From NCBI GenBank assembly GCA_963732585.1, contig CAVSZY010000004.1:1116001-1180000 (forward strand): a DNA stretch of 64,000 nt. Reading direction: 5' to 3'. Position numbers and translations under genes: made by a program. Origin of the DNA: WLMZ01 sp963732585 (GTDB lineage Bacteria; Actinomycetota; Acidimicrobiia; Acidimicrobiales; Ilumatobacteraceae). The notes beneath the pieces were generated by a model. It did no database searches. It was not told the origin of the DNA and saw nothing but the letters and a program-made list of their open reading frames with translations. Below are positions 26,135 to 35,349 of this stretch, one piece after another. Each line of letters starts with the position of its first letter. Positions within the stretch are counted from its first letter, which is position 1.

Positions 26135-29100
26135 ATGCCCAATCCTCCACAGACGTTTGGCGAGCCGCTCGGCCATCGCCCGGGCATCGACGGCTTGCGG
26201 GCGGTCGCTGTCGCCGTGGTGGTCATGTTCCACGCCGACGTGTTGCCCGGCGGTTGGGTTGGGGTCGACACGTTCTTCGCGCTCTCCGGATGGTTGATCA
26301 CTGGACTGCTGCTCGCGGAGGCGGATCGAAGCGGTGGCCGCATCGACCTTGTCGCCTTTTGGCGGCGGCGTTTTCGGCGCCTGCTGCCCGCGGTTGCCGT
26401 GGTGCTGGCGGGGGTCCTCGTGCTCGGTCTCGTCGGCGCGCTCGATATCCGCCGCCGAGGGGTACTCGGCGCCGTGACCTACAGCACGAACTGGTTGAAC
26501 ATCGCCGGGGGCGACAGCTATTGGGAGCAGTTCGCCGACCCGGATCCGTTGCGCCACCTCTGGTCGCTGGCTGTTGAGGAGCAGATCTACCTGCTGTGGC
26601 CAATCATCGTCTTGTTGACGTTGGCGGTAGCTCGTCGGGCGATTGCCGTACGGCTGATGGCCTTGGCGCTGGCGATCATCTCGACGGCGATCGGGGTGCT
26701 CGGGGTCGATCGTGGCTGGAGTGTCGACCGGCTCTACCAAGGCAGCGACACCAGGGCGGCGATCTTCCTGATCGGCGCAGCGAGCGCCGGGTTGACGGTC
26801 CGGCGATTGTCGTCGGCGGTGAACACCGCGGCGGTCGTTGGTGCCATCGCCATCGCCTTGGTGGTTGGAAGCCGGGGCGTCGACGCAGTGCGCCAGCCGG
26901 TCGCCATGGCGGTGATCGCCGTCGCCGGGTTGATCGCCGTCGTCGCCGCCTCCGGGGTGGCCAGTGGACCGCTGTGTTGGGGCCCGTTGCGCCGGGTGGG
27001 TGCCTGGAGCTACGGCATCTACCTGTGGCATTGGCCGTTGACGGTGGCCTTCGCTGGCCAGTTGGCGGGCTGGTCGCTGCTGGCCGTCGTTGCCTCGCTG
27101 AGCGCGGTGTGCGCCGCTATGTCGCACACGCTGATCGAGACCCCGATCCGCCGCCACGGCTTGATCGGCTGGCGACTGCCGGTCGGCCTCGGGTTGAGCG
27201 CAACCGTCACCGCCGCGGCGTTGCTCGTCGCCACGCCGGTGATTCCCGACGCTGCGGTCGACGCCTCGCGACTGCCGCCGCCGACGTTTAGCACCGACCC
27301 GCCGCCGACGGCCACCGACGCCAACGGCAGTCCGACCGTCACCACGCCGGACCGCCCCCGTGTGCTCGTCGTTGGTGACTCCGTTCCGGCGTTGGCGCAT
27401 CGGGAGATCGCCGCCTCCGGACTACAGGCTGGGTATGAGGTCGCGGTCTATGCCATCGAGGCCTGCGTCGGCTCCCCGCACGAGTCCGATCAACTGGCCC
27501 CGGATCACTGCCGTGAGTTCATCGAGGGCATCGACGACACGATCGAGCGCCTGCGCCCTGACGTGGTGATGTGGTGGTGGGGCGGTACCGGAGCGTCGGG
27601 CGAGTGGCGCGATGCCCCCTATCAGATGTGCGCACCGGAGGGCCGCACGGCAATCAGCGAGCAGGCCGCCTGGCTAACCGAACTAGCTGGTGACTACCGG
27701 TCGGTGTTGGTGGCACCTGTGCCGCGATCCGACCTCGATGCCATGGCCGCAGCGGGCACGCAATGTCAGACCGATACCTACCTGGCCAGCGGTGCCGCGG
27801 TGCTGCGGCTCGATCTCGCCGCCTGCGCTGCGTACCCCAATGGATGCACGGTGTTTGGCCGCAGCGATGGCCTGCACTACACGGTCGATGGTGGTCTGGC
27901 AGCTGGGGCGGAAGTCTTCCGGCTGCTCGGCGAGGCGGTTCCGACCGATACCGCAACGGTGATTGAGCTGTCGCCAGCAGCGTCGTGGTCGACGACGAAC
28001 CCTGGCGGCGGTGGTGCGATGAACTCACCGGTGATCTCGCCGACTGGTTCCTGGGGCGTCGGTACCGATCTCTCCGGGTGGTACGTTTCTGCCGACCGCG
28101 GTGCGTCTTGGCGGGCTGTGGGCGCCACCCAGGGTCTCACCGAGACGCATGTTTCTGCAGCGGCGGCCACGGCCGATGGACGCTGGCTAGTTGGCACGGA
28201 GAACGGAATCTTCGAAGTCAGCGGCGAAGGATCGACGGCGACTCAGGTCGTCACCGGCGGATACATCAGCGCGCTCGATGTTGCCGCAGGCGAACCCGAC
28301 GTCGTCTACGCGGCATCGCAGATTGCGTGGGATGGCCTCGCGCCGACGGTGCTGCGCAGTGACGATGGCGGACGATCTTTCGCCGCTGTGCCCGGGACCC
28401 TGCCAGCCGACCTGCGCATCGTTGGCGCGCGTGTGCATCCCACCAACGCAGACGCGGTGCTGGTGATCGCTGGCCTCGGTCGTTTCGCTGCCGGGCCGGC
28501 GCAGGTGTGGCACAGCGGTGATGGCGGGGGTAGGTGGACGCGCTTGGCCGCCAATCTCCCCGGCGCGATCGTCGATGTTCGATACTCGTTGGCCGTTCCC
28601 GACCGACTGTTCCTGACGACCGCCGAACCCGCCGGGCTGTTCCGCTCCGACGATGCTGGTGCCAGTTGGCAGCCCGTTAGCGGTGAACACTCTGGAGTGC
28701 TGTGGCTCGACCCGGCAAACGCCGACGTGTTGCGACTGGTCGAGTCAGCCCAGGTGTGGCAGTCCAACGATGGCGGCCAGAATTGGTCGGAGATCGGCGA
28801 CTCGTCGACGTGGACGCCGGGCTGGGGGAATCATCCATGGGCCTTCGAGCATGGCTTTCAGGGCGCGCTGCAAACGATGGCGTTCGGTGGCTTCGATACG
28901 GCGTTGTGGGCGACCAGTCAGTTCACCTTTGCCTCCGGCGATGGCGGACGGACATTCTCGACGGCCGTCTCCACCGAGTTGTTCCCGGACAGGTTCCTGT
29001 CGACGGGACTCGACAATGTCGTGCCATTCGACCTGGCGACCAGCCCGCTCGATCCCAACCTGCTCTATGTCGGTTTCGCCGACATCGGTTGCTGGCGTAG

Positions 29101-29956
29101 CGACGATCGCGGCCAATCATGGACAAACTGCAACGAGGCTGCCTTCACTGGTACCTGGGACGGCCGAGGTGGCAATGTGCCGTCGATTCTGCCCGATGCC
29201 CGACGGGCGTCGACAGTTTTCGCAGTGATGGCGGGAGACATCGTCGATGGTTTCCGCCTCGTGCGCTCGGACCGTGAGGGTGAAGTCGGTAGCTGGATCG
29301 CTGCCGATACCGGACTTCCGCTGCCGACCACGGAGATGGGCGGCCTGTCCGGCGATGACTTCGCGCTGTACGTCACGGTCAACGGCGACGTCTATCGCAG
29401 CGTTGATGACGCCGCTACCTGGTCGCTCGATCTCGACTGCAGCGGTTGCCGCCACACCTGGGTGCTCGGGCAGGGGCGGGCCTTCGCCGGGGGAGAGAGC
29501 GGATTGTTCGAGCGGGTTGAGGGTACATGGCTGCCGCTCGGTGGTCCTGAGCTGCGCGGCGAGGTGACGGGTGCGTGGTGGAGCCCAGGGTGGCGCGGAG
29601 TCAACGATGTGGCTCTTGGCGCCGATGGCACGCTGCTTGCCGCGGTCAGCGGCATCGGCCTGCTCGCCGAGCGCAGCGACGGGCCGTGGGCACGTGTTGC
29701 TCCAGCCGATGGGTTCATTCGTAGCGTCGTCGTCGCCGCCGATGGGTCGTGGTGGACGGCTTCGTCTTCGGGCGTCTACTCGGGCGGCTACGACCTGGCC
29801 AGTGCCGGCGTGCGACGCTCAACCGATGCTGGCGCGACCTGGACGGCGGTCAACGATGGCCTCGCTTGGCCAATGGTCGTCGACCTCGAACAATCCACCG
29901 ATGGGTCATGGTGGGCCGCCGTCGCTGGACTGGGAACGGCAGCGCTCCGGTCCTGA
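26135..29956 (+). CDS. Acyltransferase 3 / SGNH fusion with C-terminal BNR-type beta-propeller
   Basis: A 1273-residue protein in three blocks. Residues 15-380 are an integral-membrane acyltransferase 3 domain (RPGIDGLRAVAVAVVVMFH, then VDTFFALSGWLITG, ten or so helices). Residues about 405-600 are an SGNH hydrolase-like domain with VVGDSV and the C-terminal DGLHYTVDG His block. Residues about 620-1273 repeat an SxDxGxxW motif (SADRGASW, SDDGGRSF, SGDGGGRW, SDDAGASW, SNDGGQNW, SDDRGQSW, STDAGATW), that is BNR/sortilin-like propeller blades, presumably outside the cell. The first two blocks are standard for OafA-type surface O-acetyltransferases; the propeller is not. ATG at 26135 is directly preceded by TTG. 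Confidence 0.88.
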   Translation: MPNPPQTFGEPLGHRPGIDGLRAVAVAVVVMFHADVLPGGWVGVDTFFALSGWLITGLLLAEADRSGGRIDLVAFWRRRFRRLLPAVAVVLAGVLVLGLVGALDIRRRGVLGAVTYSTNWLNIAGGDSYWEQFADPDPLRHLWSLAVEEQIYLLWPIIVLLTLAVARRAIAVRLMALALAIISTAIGVLGVDRGWSVDRLYQGSDTRAAIFLIGAASAGLTVRRLSSAVNTAAVVGAIAIALVVGSRGVDAVRQPVAMAVIAVAGLIAVVAASGVASGPLCWGPLRRVGAWSYGIYLWHWPLTVAFAGQLAGWSLLAVVASLSAVCAAMSHTLIETPIRRHGLIGWRLPVGLGLSATVTAAALLVATPVIPDAAVDASRLPPPTFSTDPPPTATDANGSPTVTTPDRPRVLVVGDSVPALAHREIAASGLQAGYEVAVYAIEACVGSPHESDQLAPDHCREFIEGIDDTIERLRPDVVMWWWGGTGASGEWRDAPYQMCAPEGRTAISEQAAWLTELAGDYRSVLVAPVPRSDLDAMAAAGTQCQTDTYLASGAAVLRLDLAACAAYPNGCTVFGRSDGLHYTVDGGLAAGAEVFRLLGEAVPTDTATVIELSPAASWSTTNPGGGGAMNSPVISPTGSWGVGTDLSGWYVSADRGASWRAVGATQGLTETHVSAAAATADGRWLVGTENGIFEVSGEGSTATQVVTGGYISALDVAAGEPDVVYAASQIAWDGLAPTVLRSDDGGRSFAAVPGTLPADLRIVGARVHPTNADAVLVIAGLGRFAAGPAQVWHSGDGGGRWTRLAANLPGAIVDVRYSLAVPDRLFLTTAEPAGLFRSDDAGASWQPVSGEHSGVLWLDPANADVLRLVESAQVWQSNDGGQNWSEIGDSSTWTPGWGNHPWAFEHGFQGALQTMAFGGFDTALWATSQFTFASGDGGRTFSTAVSTELFPDRFLSTGLDNVVPFDLATSPLDPNLLYVGFADIGCWRSDDRGQSWTNCNEAAFTGTWDGRGGNVPSILPDARRASTVFAVMAGDIVDGFRLVRSDREGEVGSWIAADTGLPLPTTEMGGLSGDDFALYVTVNGDVYRSVDDAATWSLDLDCSGCRHTWVLGQGRAFAGGESGLFERVEGTWLPLGGPELRGEVTGAWWSPGWRGVNDVALGADGTLLAAVSGIGLLAERSDGPWARVAPADGFIRSVVVAADGSWWTASSSGVYSGGYDLASAGVRRSTDAGATWTAVNDGLAWPMVVDLEQSTDGSWWAAVAGLGTAALRS

Positions 29957-29964
29957 GGGCTCGA

Positions 29965-30717
29965 TTACTGGCCGAGCGGTAAGCCGCCGTCGACGCGAAC
30001 CAGCCCGCCGGAGGCGAACGTTGATGCCGGGCTGGCCAAGAACAGGGCAGCGGTGATGATCTCCTCGGGGTTGCCCGGGCGACCGATTGCTGAGGGCGAC
30101 TGCTCGCGAGCCTCGGGTGTCCAGGCCTTGGAAATATCGGTCAGGAACGGACCCGGTGAGAGCGTGTTGACGCGTACCTTTGGCGCATACTCAGCGGCGA
30201 GCGATCGGCTCATCGCATTCAGCGCGGCCTTGGCACTGCCGTAGGGAACAACCCCGGGCAAGGGCATCAGCGAGCCGGACGAGGTGACGTTGATGATCGT
30301 GCCCCCGTCGCCATCGGCCATGCGCTTAGCAACCTGCGTGGCCAGCCGAAACGGCCCCTTGAAGTTCAGCCCGACGATGCTGTCGAACAACTCTTCGGTG
30401 ACCTCATGGCTGGGCATCGCTGGGCCCATGCCAGCGTTGTTGACCAGGATGTCGATCCGCCCGAACTCGGCGTAGCAGGTCTCGATCAAGGCGTCGATCG
30501 ATGGCCACTTTGCCGCGTGGACCTGCACGGCCAGCGCCTTGCGCCCCAGCGCTCGAACCTCCTCAGCGACGGCCTCGCAGTTGTCCAGCTTGCGGCTGGC
30601 GATGATGCAGTCGGCGCCGCGCTCGGCGAAGGCCCTGACCATCTGATAGCCGAGCCCACGGCTTCCGCCGGTGACGAGGGCAATCTTGCCGGTGAAGTCA
30701 AACAACGGGTCGAGCAT
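29965..30717 (-). CDS. SDR family oxidoreductase
   Basis: A 250-residue classical SDR: VTGGSRGLGYQMVRAFAERG near residue 15, NNAGMGPA, a catalytic Ser in NVTSSGSL and YGSAKAALNAM for the Tyr/Lys pair. It ends in the usual FASGGLVRVDGG. It is similar in build to 3-oxoacyl-ACP reductase and gluconate dehydrogenase-type SDRs, so the substrate stays open. A GTG codon precedes the ATG at 30717; the ATG is preferred. It faces a divergent DUF3237 gene 30 bp away. Confidence 0.9.
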   Translation of the reverse strand: MLDPLFDFTGKIALVTGGSRGLGYQMVRAFAERGADCIIASRKLDNCEAVAEEVRALGRKALAVQVHAAKWPSIDALIETCYAEFGRIDILVNNAGMGPAMPSHEVTEELFDSIVGLNFKGPFRLATQVAKRMADGDGGTIINVTSSGSLMPLPGVVPYGSAKAALNAMSRSLAAEYAPKVRVNTLSPGPFLTDISKAWTPEAREQSPSAIGRPGNPEEIITAALFLASPASTFASGGLVRVDGGLPLGQ

Positions 30718-30747
30718 CACCCAAAGCTAGTGCTAGACCGGAGAGCA

Positions 30748-31215
30748 ATGCCGACCCCGCGCGCAATCACCCTCGAATTCGCCGCCCGCGCCGAGGTGCA
30801 CGTCGGCGAGATCGCCGACCTCGGCGATGTGCTCACCGGCCGACGGCGGATCATTCCGATCGTCGGTGGCCACTTCAGCGGGCCGCTGTTGAACGCCGCG
30901 ATTCTTCCTGGTGGAGCGGATTGGCAGATCGTCGCCACCGATGGCACGGCGATCATCGACACCCGCTACACGGCCGAGACGAGTTCCGGCGCAGCGATCT
31001 ACGTCACCACCAACGGCTTTCGTCACGGACCACCCGACGTTGTCTCCCGCCTGGCCCGCGGCGAGTTGGTCCCACCCGACGACTACGTCTTCCGCTTGAC
31101 CGCTCGTCTGGAATGCGGCGCGCCGGAACTCGAATGGGTCAACCGGACGGTCTTCGTCGCCACTGCTGAGCGGCGAGCCAGCATGGTGATCTACGACCTC
31201 TACGCGCTGCGCTGA
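30748..31215 (+). CDS. DUF3237 domain protein
   Basis: A 155-residue protein with the DUF3237 pattern: GRRRIIPIVGGHFSGPLLN, GGADWQIV and a C-terminal VNRTVFVATAER strand. The fold is a small beta barrel; its biochemical role is unknown. The ATG at 30748 follows a GAGAG sequence and gives family length; an in-frame opening back to 30406 is shadow sequence of the SDR gene. It ends 3 bp from the convergent FAD monooxygenase stop. Confidence 0.85.
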   Translation: MPTPRAITLEFAARAEVHVGEIADLGDVLTGRRRIIPIVGGHFSGPLLNAAILPGGADWQIVATDGTAIIDTRYTAETSSGAAIYVTTNGFRHGPPDVVSRLARGELVPPDDYVFRLTARLECGAPELEWVNRTVFVATAERRASMVIYDLYALR

Positions 31216-31218
31216 GCT

Positions 31219-32475
31219 TCAGTAGGGCAGGTCGATCAACGACAGCCGCTGATTGAGTTCATCGACCGCAAACCCGGCCGTCGCTCGGTACCCATCGGTC
31301 GCCGTTGCGATCTCATCGGCGGTGATTACCTCGGCCAAGTGGGCAAATCCATCCGGTGCTCGATCCTCGACCAACTGCATCGGTAGCTCCGGACCCATGC
31401 CCCGGTTGGCCAGCACGATCCGCGCTGTCGCCGGGCGGCGTCGCTCGTCGTAGACCGCAAGCGCATGCTCGACATCATCGGGGTAGGCGCGCAGGCAACC
31501 GGCGACCGTCATCGCATCGAGGATCGCTTGCGATGCTCCGTTGGAACCCACGGGGTACATCGGATGGGCGGCGTCGCCGAGCAAGGTCATCCGCCCGTGT
31601 GACCAGCGATCGAGCGGATTGCGATCGACCATCGGAAACAGGAATGTGCCAGGCGAGCGAAGGATCAGCGATGGCACGTCCAGCCACGGCCAGTCCCATC
31701 GCTCGAACGACGGTAGGAAATCGGCCAGTACCCCTGGTTTGTTCCAGTCCTCGCGTTCGCTGAGCTGCTCATCGGGGTAGCGCAACTCGGCGATGAAGTT
31801 GATCAACACCCGGTCGCCGCCGAGATCCTTGATCGGGTAGGCGACGAACTTCTGGTTGCGGTGCCCCGCCCAGATCTGGCTACGACCGTCCAGCATTGTG
31901 CCCTCGGCAAGGCCTCGCCACAGCTTGGCCCCGTTCCACAGCGGCATGCCCTCGTTGGGGTGCAACTGCTTGCGGGCCCGGGAATGGATCCCGTCGGCGG
32001 CGATCAACACATCGCCACGAACGACCCGTCGTTGGTTGCTGGCACGATCGGTAAACGTCGCCGTCACCGAGTTATCGGTCAAGTCAAAGGCCTCGAGATG
32101 GTGGCCGGTATGCAACCGCTGAACACCAAGACGAGCGTCCACGGCCTCGGCCAAGCAGCGCTGCAGGTGGCCGCGATGGATCGAGATCTGCGGCCAGCGG
32201 TAGCCGGCGGCCACACCGCGAGCCTCATGCCAGATCTCCTCGCCGCGTTTGGTGTAGTAGCCGAGCCGATGCGGAGCGAGGCCCTCGGCAAGCAGTGTGT
32301 CGAGCAGGCCAAGCACCTCGAGTTCTCGTACGGCATGGGGCAGCAGGTTGATCCCCACCCCGAGGGCGTCGATGCGATCGACCGTTTCATAGACCTCGGC
32401 ATCGATACCGACGTGAGCGAGGGCCAACGCCGTGACCAGACCGCCGATACCGCCACCGGCGATGGTCACCTTCAC
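31219..32475 (-). CDS. FAD-dependent monooxygenase (UbiH / salicylate hydroxylase-like)
   Basis: A 418-residue flavoprotein. The N-terminal dinucleotide fold IAGGGIGGLVTALALAHVG, the DG motif GDVLIAADGIHSRAR and the FAD-ribityl motif LLGDAAHPMYPVGSNGASQ are in the expected order for aromatic-ring hydroxylases. GTG at 32475 begins the protein right at the first beta strand; the longer opening to 32517 overlaps the kinase gene. It follows the histidine kinase stop by 10 bp, so it is probably the output gene of the two-component operon. Substrate unknown, likely an aromatic compound. Confidence 0.9.
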   Translation of the reverse strand: MKVTIAGGGIGGLVTALALAHVGIDAEVYETVDRIDALGVGINLLPHAVRELEVLGLLDTLLAEGLAPHRLGYYTKRGEEIWHEARGVAAGYRWPQISIHRGHLQRCLAEAVDARLGVQRLHTGHHLEAFDLTDNSVTATFTDRASNQRRVVRGDVLIAADGIHSRARKQLHPNEGMPLWNGAKLWRGLAEGTMLDGRSQIWAGHRNQKFVAYPIKDLGGDRVLINFIAELRYPDEQLSEREDWNKPGVLADFLPSFERWDWPWLDVPSLILRSPGTFLFPMVDRNPLDRWSHGRMTLLGDAAHPMYPVGSNGASQAILDAMTVAGCLRAYPDDVEHALAVYDERRRPATARIVLANRGMGPELPMQLVEDRAPDGFAHLAEVITADEIATATDGYRATAGFAVDELNQRLSLIDLPY

Positions 32476-32485
32476 ACAGGCCACG

Positions 32486-33781
32486 CTAGCCGTTGGCGAC
32501 CATCGCCCTGTCGACATCTGCTGACGGTGGAAAGGCCAGTGTGAAGATCGCTCGATGCCCGTCGAGCAGCGCTGCGCGTGTCAGCTCAGCGCCCTCCGCC
32601 TCCGCGAGAGTGCGTGCCAACTTCAGGCCGATGCCATGTCCGTGGCGCGCTGGGACCGCGAAGGGATCGAAGTTGAGCTCGGCCTCGTCGGCAACCTCGA
32701 ATCTGACGTTCGGTCGAGCGCGACAAGTCAGGGTGGTGACCCCGCGACCGTGGTGCAACGAGTTGTTCAAGAGCACATCGAGGATATGTTCGATCGCCGC
32801 CTGCGAAGCGATCACGTCGACGTCATCGGCGTCGAGTTGCAACTGTCGTCCAGCTTCTTTGAATTGACTGTTCCAGCGATAGCCGGCAGCGCTGACCAAA
32901 CTGATCGCGTGTAACGACCGTCGGTCGTCGGGCTGCCCGCGGGTCAACATCAGCAGGTCGGCCACCGTTCGGTCGAGGGCGTCGATAGCGCTGACGGTCT
33001 CGCGATAAGCGGCGCTGGGATCGGCTCGCGGTGCAGCCAGTTCGGCCTCCATCACGATCCGCATGGCCGCGATCGGCGTCTTCAACTGGTGTGAAACCTG
33101 GGCTGCGAAGGCCCGCTCACGCCCGATCTGCTGATCGATCCGCGCAACCATTGTCGACAGACTGCGGCCAAGATCGTCGAGTTCGCGCACCTTCGTTGCC
33201 GGAACCTGCAGGGCCATCTCGCCACTGTCGATCGACAACGCAGCGCGCTGCAGATCACGCAACGGACGAGTGAGTCGCCGCGCCAGCAGCCAGGCCAAGC
33301 CAGTGCCGAGCAGCACGATCAACGCGGCCAAGGCCAGCAACGGGATCAGTTGCCGCCGAGCCGCGCCAGCCGGATCCGGGTAGACCTCGGAGACACGTAA
33401 GGCGGCGAAACGCCCTCCGACGAGCGGAATCGGAACGGCGGCGACCAATCCCTGTGCAGAATGCGAGTCTGCGAAGCTGCCGCGAAGCGCCATCGCCGTC
33501 GCCTCGTCGGCTTGCGCTGGGCCGGCGCCGTCCACCCGCCTCCCGTCGTCAAGGTAAATGGCGACGAAGTGTGGTTCTCCGTTGTCGACCTCGGCCAGGT
33601 TGGCGACGATGAGGGCCTCGTCGGGGGCCAAACTGCTGGCCAACATCGATGCTTCGCGCTGCAACTCAAGCCGCGCCTCGGAGCGGGCATTGTTGCGGAT
33701 AGCGGAAGTTGCCGGCACCAAAATCGCGGCCAATGAGACCATCACCAGAAACATCGCCAAGGCGATGATCCGGCGGCTCAT
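32486..33781 (-). CDS. Sensor histidine kinase
   Basis: A 431-residue membrane kinase. A first membrane helix spans residues 4-24, an extracytoplasmic domain about 25-145, a second helix 146-166, HAMP about 167-220, and the dimerisation helix carries His231 in QVSHQLKTPIAAM. The ATPase domain has an N box (LLNNSLHHG) and a G2-like HGHGIGLKLAR, but the usual DxGxG G1 box is replaced by ADEAELNF, which is odd. The start at 33781 overlaps the response-regulator stop by 4 bp (ATGA); an in-frame opening to 33901 is not credible. It pairs with the regulator upstream. Confidence 0.92.
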   Translation of the reverse strand: MSRRIIALAMFLVMVSLAAILVPATSAIRNNARSEARLELQREASMLASSLAPDEALIVANLAEVDNGEPHFVAIYLDDGRRVDGAGPAQADEATAMALRGSFADSHSAQGLVAAVPIPLVGGRFAALRVSEVYPDPAGAARRQLIPLLALAALIVLLGTGLAWLLARRLTRPLRDLQRAALSIDSGEMALQVPATKVRELDDLGRSLSTMVARIDQQIGRERAFAAQVSHQLKTPIAAMRIVMEAELAAPRADPSAAYRETVSAIDALDRTVADLLMLTRGQPDDRRSLHAISLVSAAGYRWNSQFKEAGRQLQLDADDVDVIASQAAIEHILDVLLNNSLHHGRGVTTLTCRARPNVRFEVADEAELNFDPFAVPARHGHGIGLKLARTLAEAEGAELTRAALLDGHRAIFTLAFPPSADVDRAMVANG

Positions 33782-34488
33782 TCGGCCTCGAAACGGTATC
33801 CGACGCCGCGCAGCGTGGTAATCCTCGACGGCGTGCCAGATCGGTCGATCTTTTGGCGCAACATGTTGATGTGCACGTCGAGGGTCTTTGTCGGACCCCA
33901 CCAGTGCTCGTCCCAGACGTCGGCGATCAGCTGCTCGCGGCGGATGGCGACACCGATCTCGCTCATCAGCCGATAGAGCAGGTCGAACTCTTTGGGCCTG
34001 AGGGCCAACTCGCTGCCGTTCAACTCCGCCCGGCGCGCCGCTGGATCGATGGCCAAGCCACTGATCAGAATCGCCCCAGTGGGCGCCGCGCTAGGAGCCT
34101 GCGAATGGCCCTCGCCAAACTGCTCCGCGTAGCGCAGGTGGGTTCCGATCCTGGCTAACAACTCGGCGAGGCGGAATGGCTTATTGATGTAATCCACAGC
34201 TCCGGCGTTGAGGCCGTTGACGATGTCAAGTTCCGAGGTGCGCGACGTCAACATGACCACGGGAATATGGCGAAGGTCGTCGCTCATCTCGGTGCACAGC
34301 TCGATGCCGTCGCCGTCGGGCAGGGACAGGTCGAGCAGCACCAAGTCGGGGGTATGTTCACCGAGCCACCGTCGCGCCGCGTCCAAGGTCGCTACCCGAT
34401 GGGCCTCATAGCCATTGGCCGCGATGGCGCGTCGCAGGCTGTCGCCAATCAGGTCTTCGTCTTCGACGACGAGTACTACGGCTGCCAT
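33778..34488 (-). CDS. OmpR-family two-component response regulator
   Basis: A 236-residue regulator. The receiver domain has the acidic pair VEDED near residue 9, phospho-acceptor Asp53 in LLDLSLPDGDG, Thr/Ser at MLTSRTSE and the Lys in YINKPFR. The C-terminal winged helix ends in KTLDVHINMLRQKID and TLRGVGYRFE, typical OmpR/PhoB. It is coupled with the kinase by a 4-bp overlap and sits 10 bp after a membrane-protein gene, so it belongs to a five-gene minus-strand operon. Confidence 0.95.
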   Translation of the reverse strand: MAAVVLVVEDEDLIGDSLRRAIAANGYEAHRVATLDAARRWLGEHTPDLVLLDLSLPDGDGIELCTEMSDDLRHIPVVMLTSRTSELDIVNGLNAGAVDYINKPFRLAELLARIGTHLRYAEQFGEGHSQAPSAAPTGAILISGLAIDPAARRAELNGSELALRPKEFDLLYRLMSEIGVAIRREQLIADVWDEHWWGPTKTLDVHINMLRQKIDRSGTPSRITTLRGVGYRFEAE

Positions 34489-34498
34489 TACCTTGAAG

Positions 34499-35002
34499 CT
34501 AGGGCATCGCCGATGGCATCGACTGGCCAGCGCTGTGTTCGGGGCTTCGCACGATCGACGCCAACAGCAGACAGATTCCGATTTGGGCGAGGATTCCGGA
34601 GGCCAGCAGGGGGCTCGGCCCTACGTCGCCGTTAGCCGCATGCCAGATTCGATCGAGCGTCGACAGCGATTCCCAACGTTCTCCCCAGATGCGATTGAGC
34701 ACCCCTGTGTCGTAGTTGGCTTTGACATGGGCGTACATTCCGAAGGCTGAGGCGGCGATCGCTCCTGGTGCCAACAGACGCGCGACCGTTTCAGCCGGGC
34801 CACCCGGACGAACGAGCAGCGCTGCACTCGTCAGCCCGAGCAAACCGAGCACGAACCAGGGGACCAGTTGCTCGAATGAATTCCAATGGTGCAAGGTCGC
34901 CAGCTCGATCATCCCGCCGATCACCCCCGCCCCGGCAAGCGTCAGCAAGCCGAGGCGAAGGATCCTAAGGTGACTTGGGGAAGTCGGACTCTCGATGGTC
35001 AC
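34499..35002 (-). CDS. Integral membrane protein of unknown function in the two-component operon
   Basis: A 167-residue protein with four hydrophobic segments, at about residues 13-35, 47-64, 78-97 and 135-152. GTG at 35002 overlaps the upstream lipoprotein stop by 4 bp (GTGA), and a further opening to 35134 lies within that lipoprotein gene. I do not recognise the family. Its place between an exported lipoprotein and a two-component pair suggests a role in sensing or in the envelope response that the pair controls. Confidence 0.75.
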   Translation of the reverse strand: MTIESPTSPSHLRILRLGLLTLAGAGVIGGMIELATLHHWNSFEQLVPWFVLGLLGLTSAALLVRPGGPAETVARLLAPGAIAASAFGMYAHVKANYDTGVLNRIWGERWESLSTLDRIWHAANGDVGPSPLLASGILAQIGICLLLASIVRSPEHSAGQSMPSAMP

Positions 35003-35349
35003 GTCGTCAACACCGCAAGGATTTGTTCGATGATCTCGGGCGTCGCTTCGTACTTGGCGAGTTCGCCGCGCAGGGTGTCCCAGCCGGCCTCGGTGCCGTC
35101 GTACGGGCGGTACTCCTCGATCTCGTGCGCCCACTCCTCGGCATTAGCGATGCCGCTAGCGCTCAGCGCAGCGGCGATCTCTGCCTCGGACGCTGTGTTG
35201 GCATTGACCGTGGTCTCGGCCGGTGCGACAGCGCCGGATGCGCTGGTGCCCGCCGCGATGGTCGGCGATGCCGTCCCGGCATCGTCTCCGCATGCCCCTA
35301 AGGCGACAACAGTGCTCAATGCAAGAATGACTCGTGAAATTCGCTTCAT
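34999..35349 (-). CDS. Small lipoprotein with helix-hairpin-helix-like C-terminus
   Basis: A 116-residue predicted lipoprotein: signal peptide KRISRVILALSTVVALGAC with lipobox LGAC, then a Thr/Ala-rich linker and a C-terminal alpha-helical part reading VNANTASEAEIAAALSASGI. That stretch resembles the N-(A/T)-N-TAS-x-x-E start of ComEA-type helix-hairpin-helix repeats. The second half (EIIEQILAVLTT) is again helical. It is the first gene of the operon leading to the two-component system, so it could feed a signal to the kinase. An opening to 35418 is not used, since the signal peptide starts at 35349. Confidence 0.78.
   Translation of the reverse strand: MKRISRVILALSTVVALGACGDDAGTASPTIAAGTSASGAVAPAETTVNANTASEAEIAAALSASGIANAEEWAHEIEEYRPYDGTEAGWDTLRGELAKYEATPEIIEQILAVLTT

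Noticed and set aside
26108..27400. Minus-strand open frame opposite the acyltransferase gene
   Set aside because: Arg/Gln/Asp-rich shadow of the membrane domain with no start signal.
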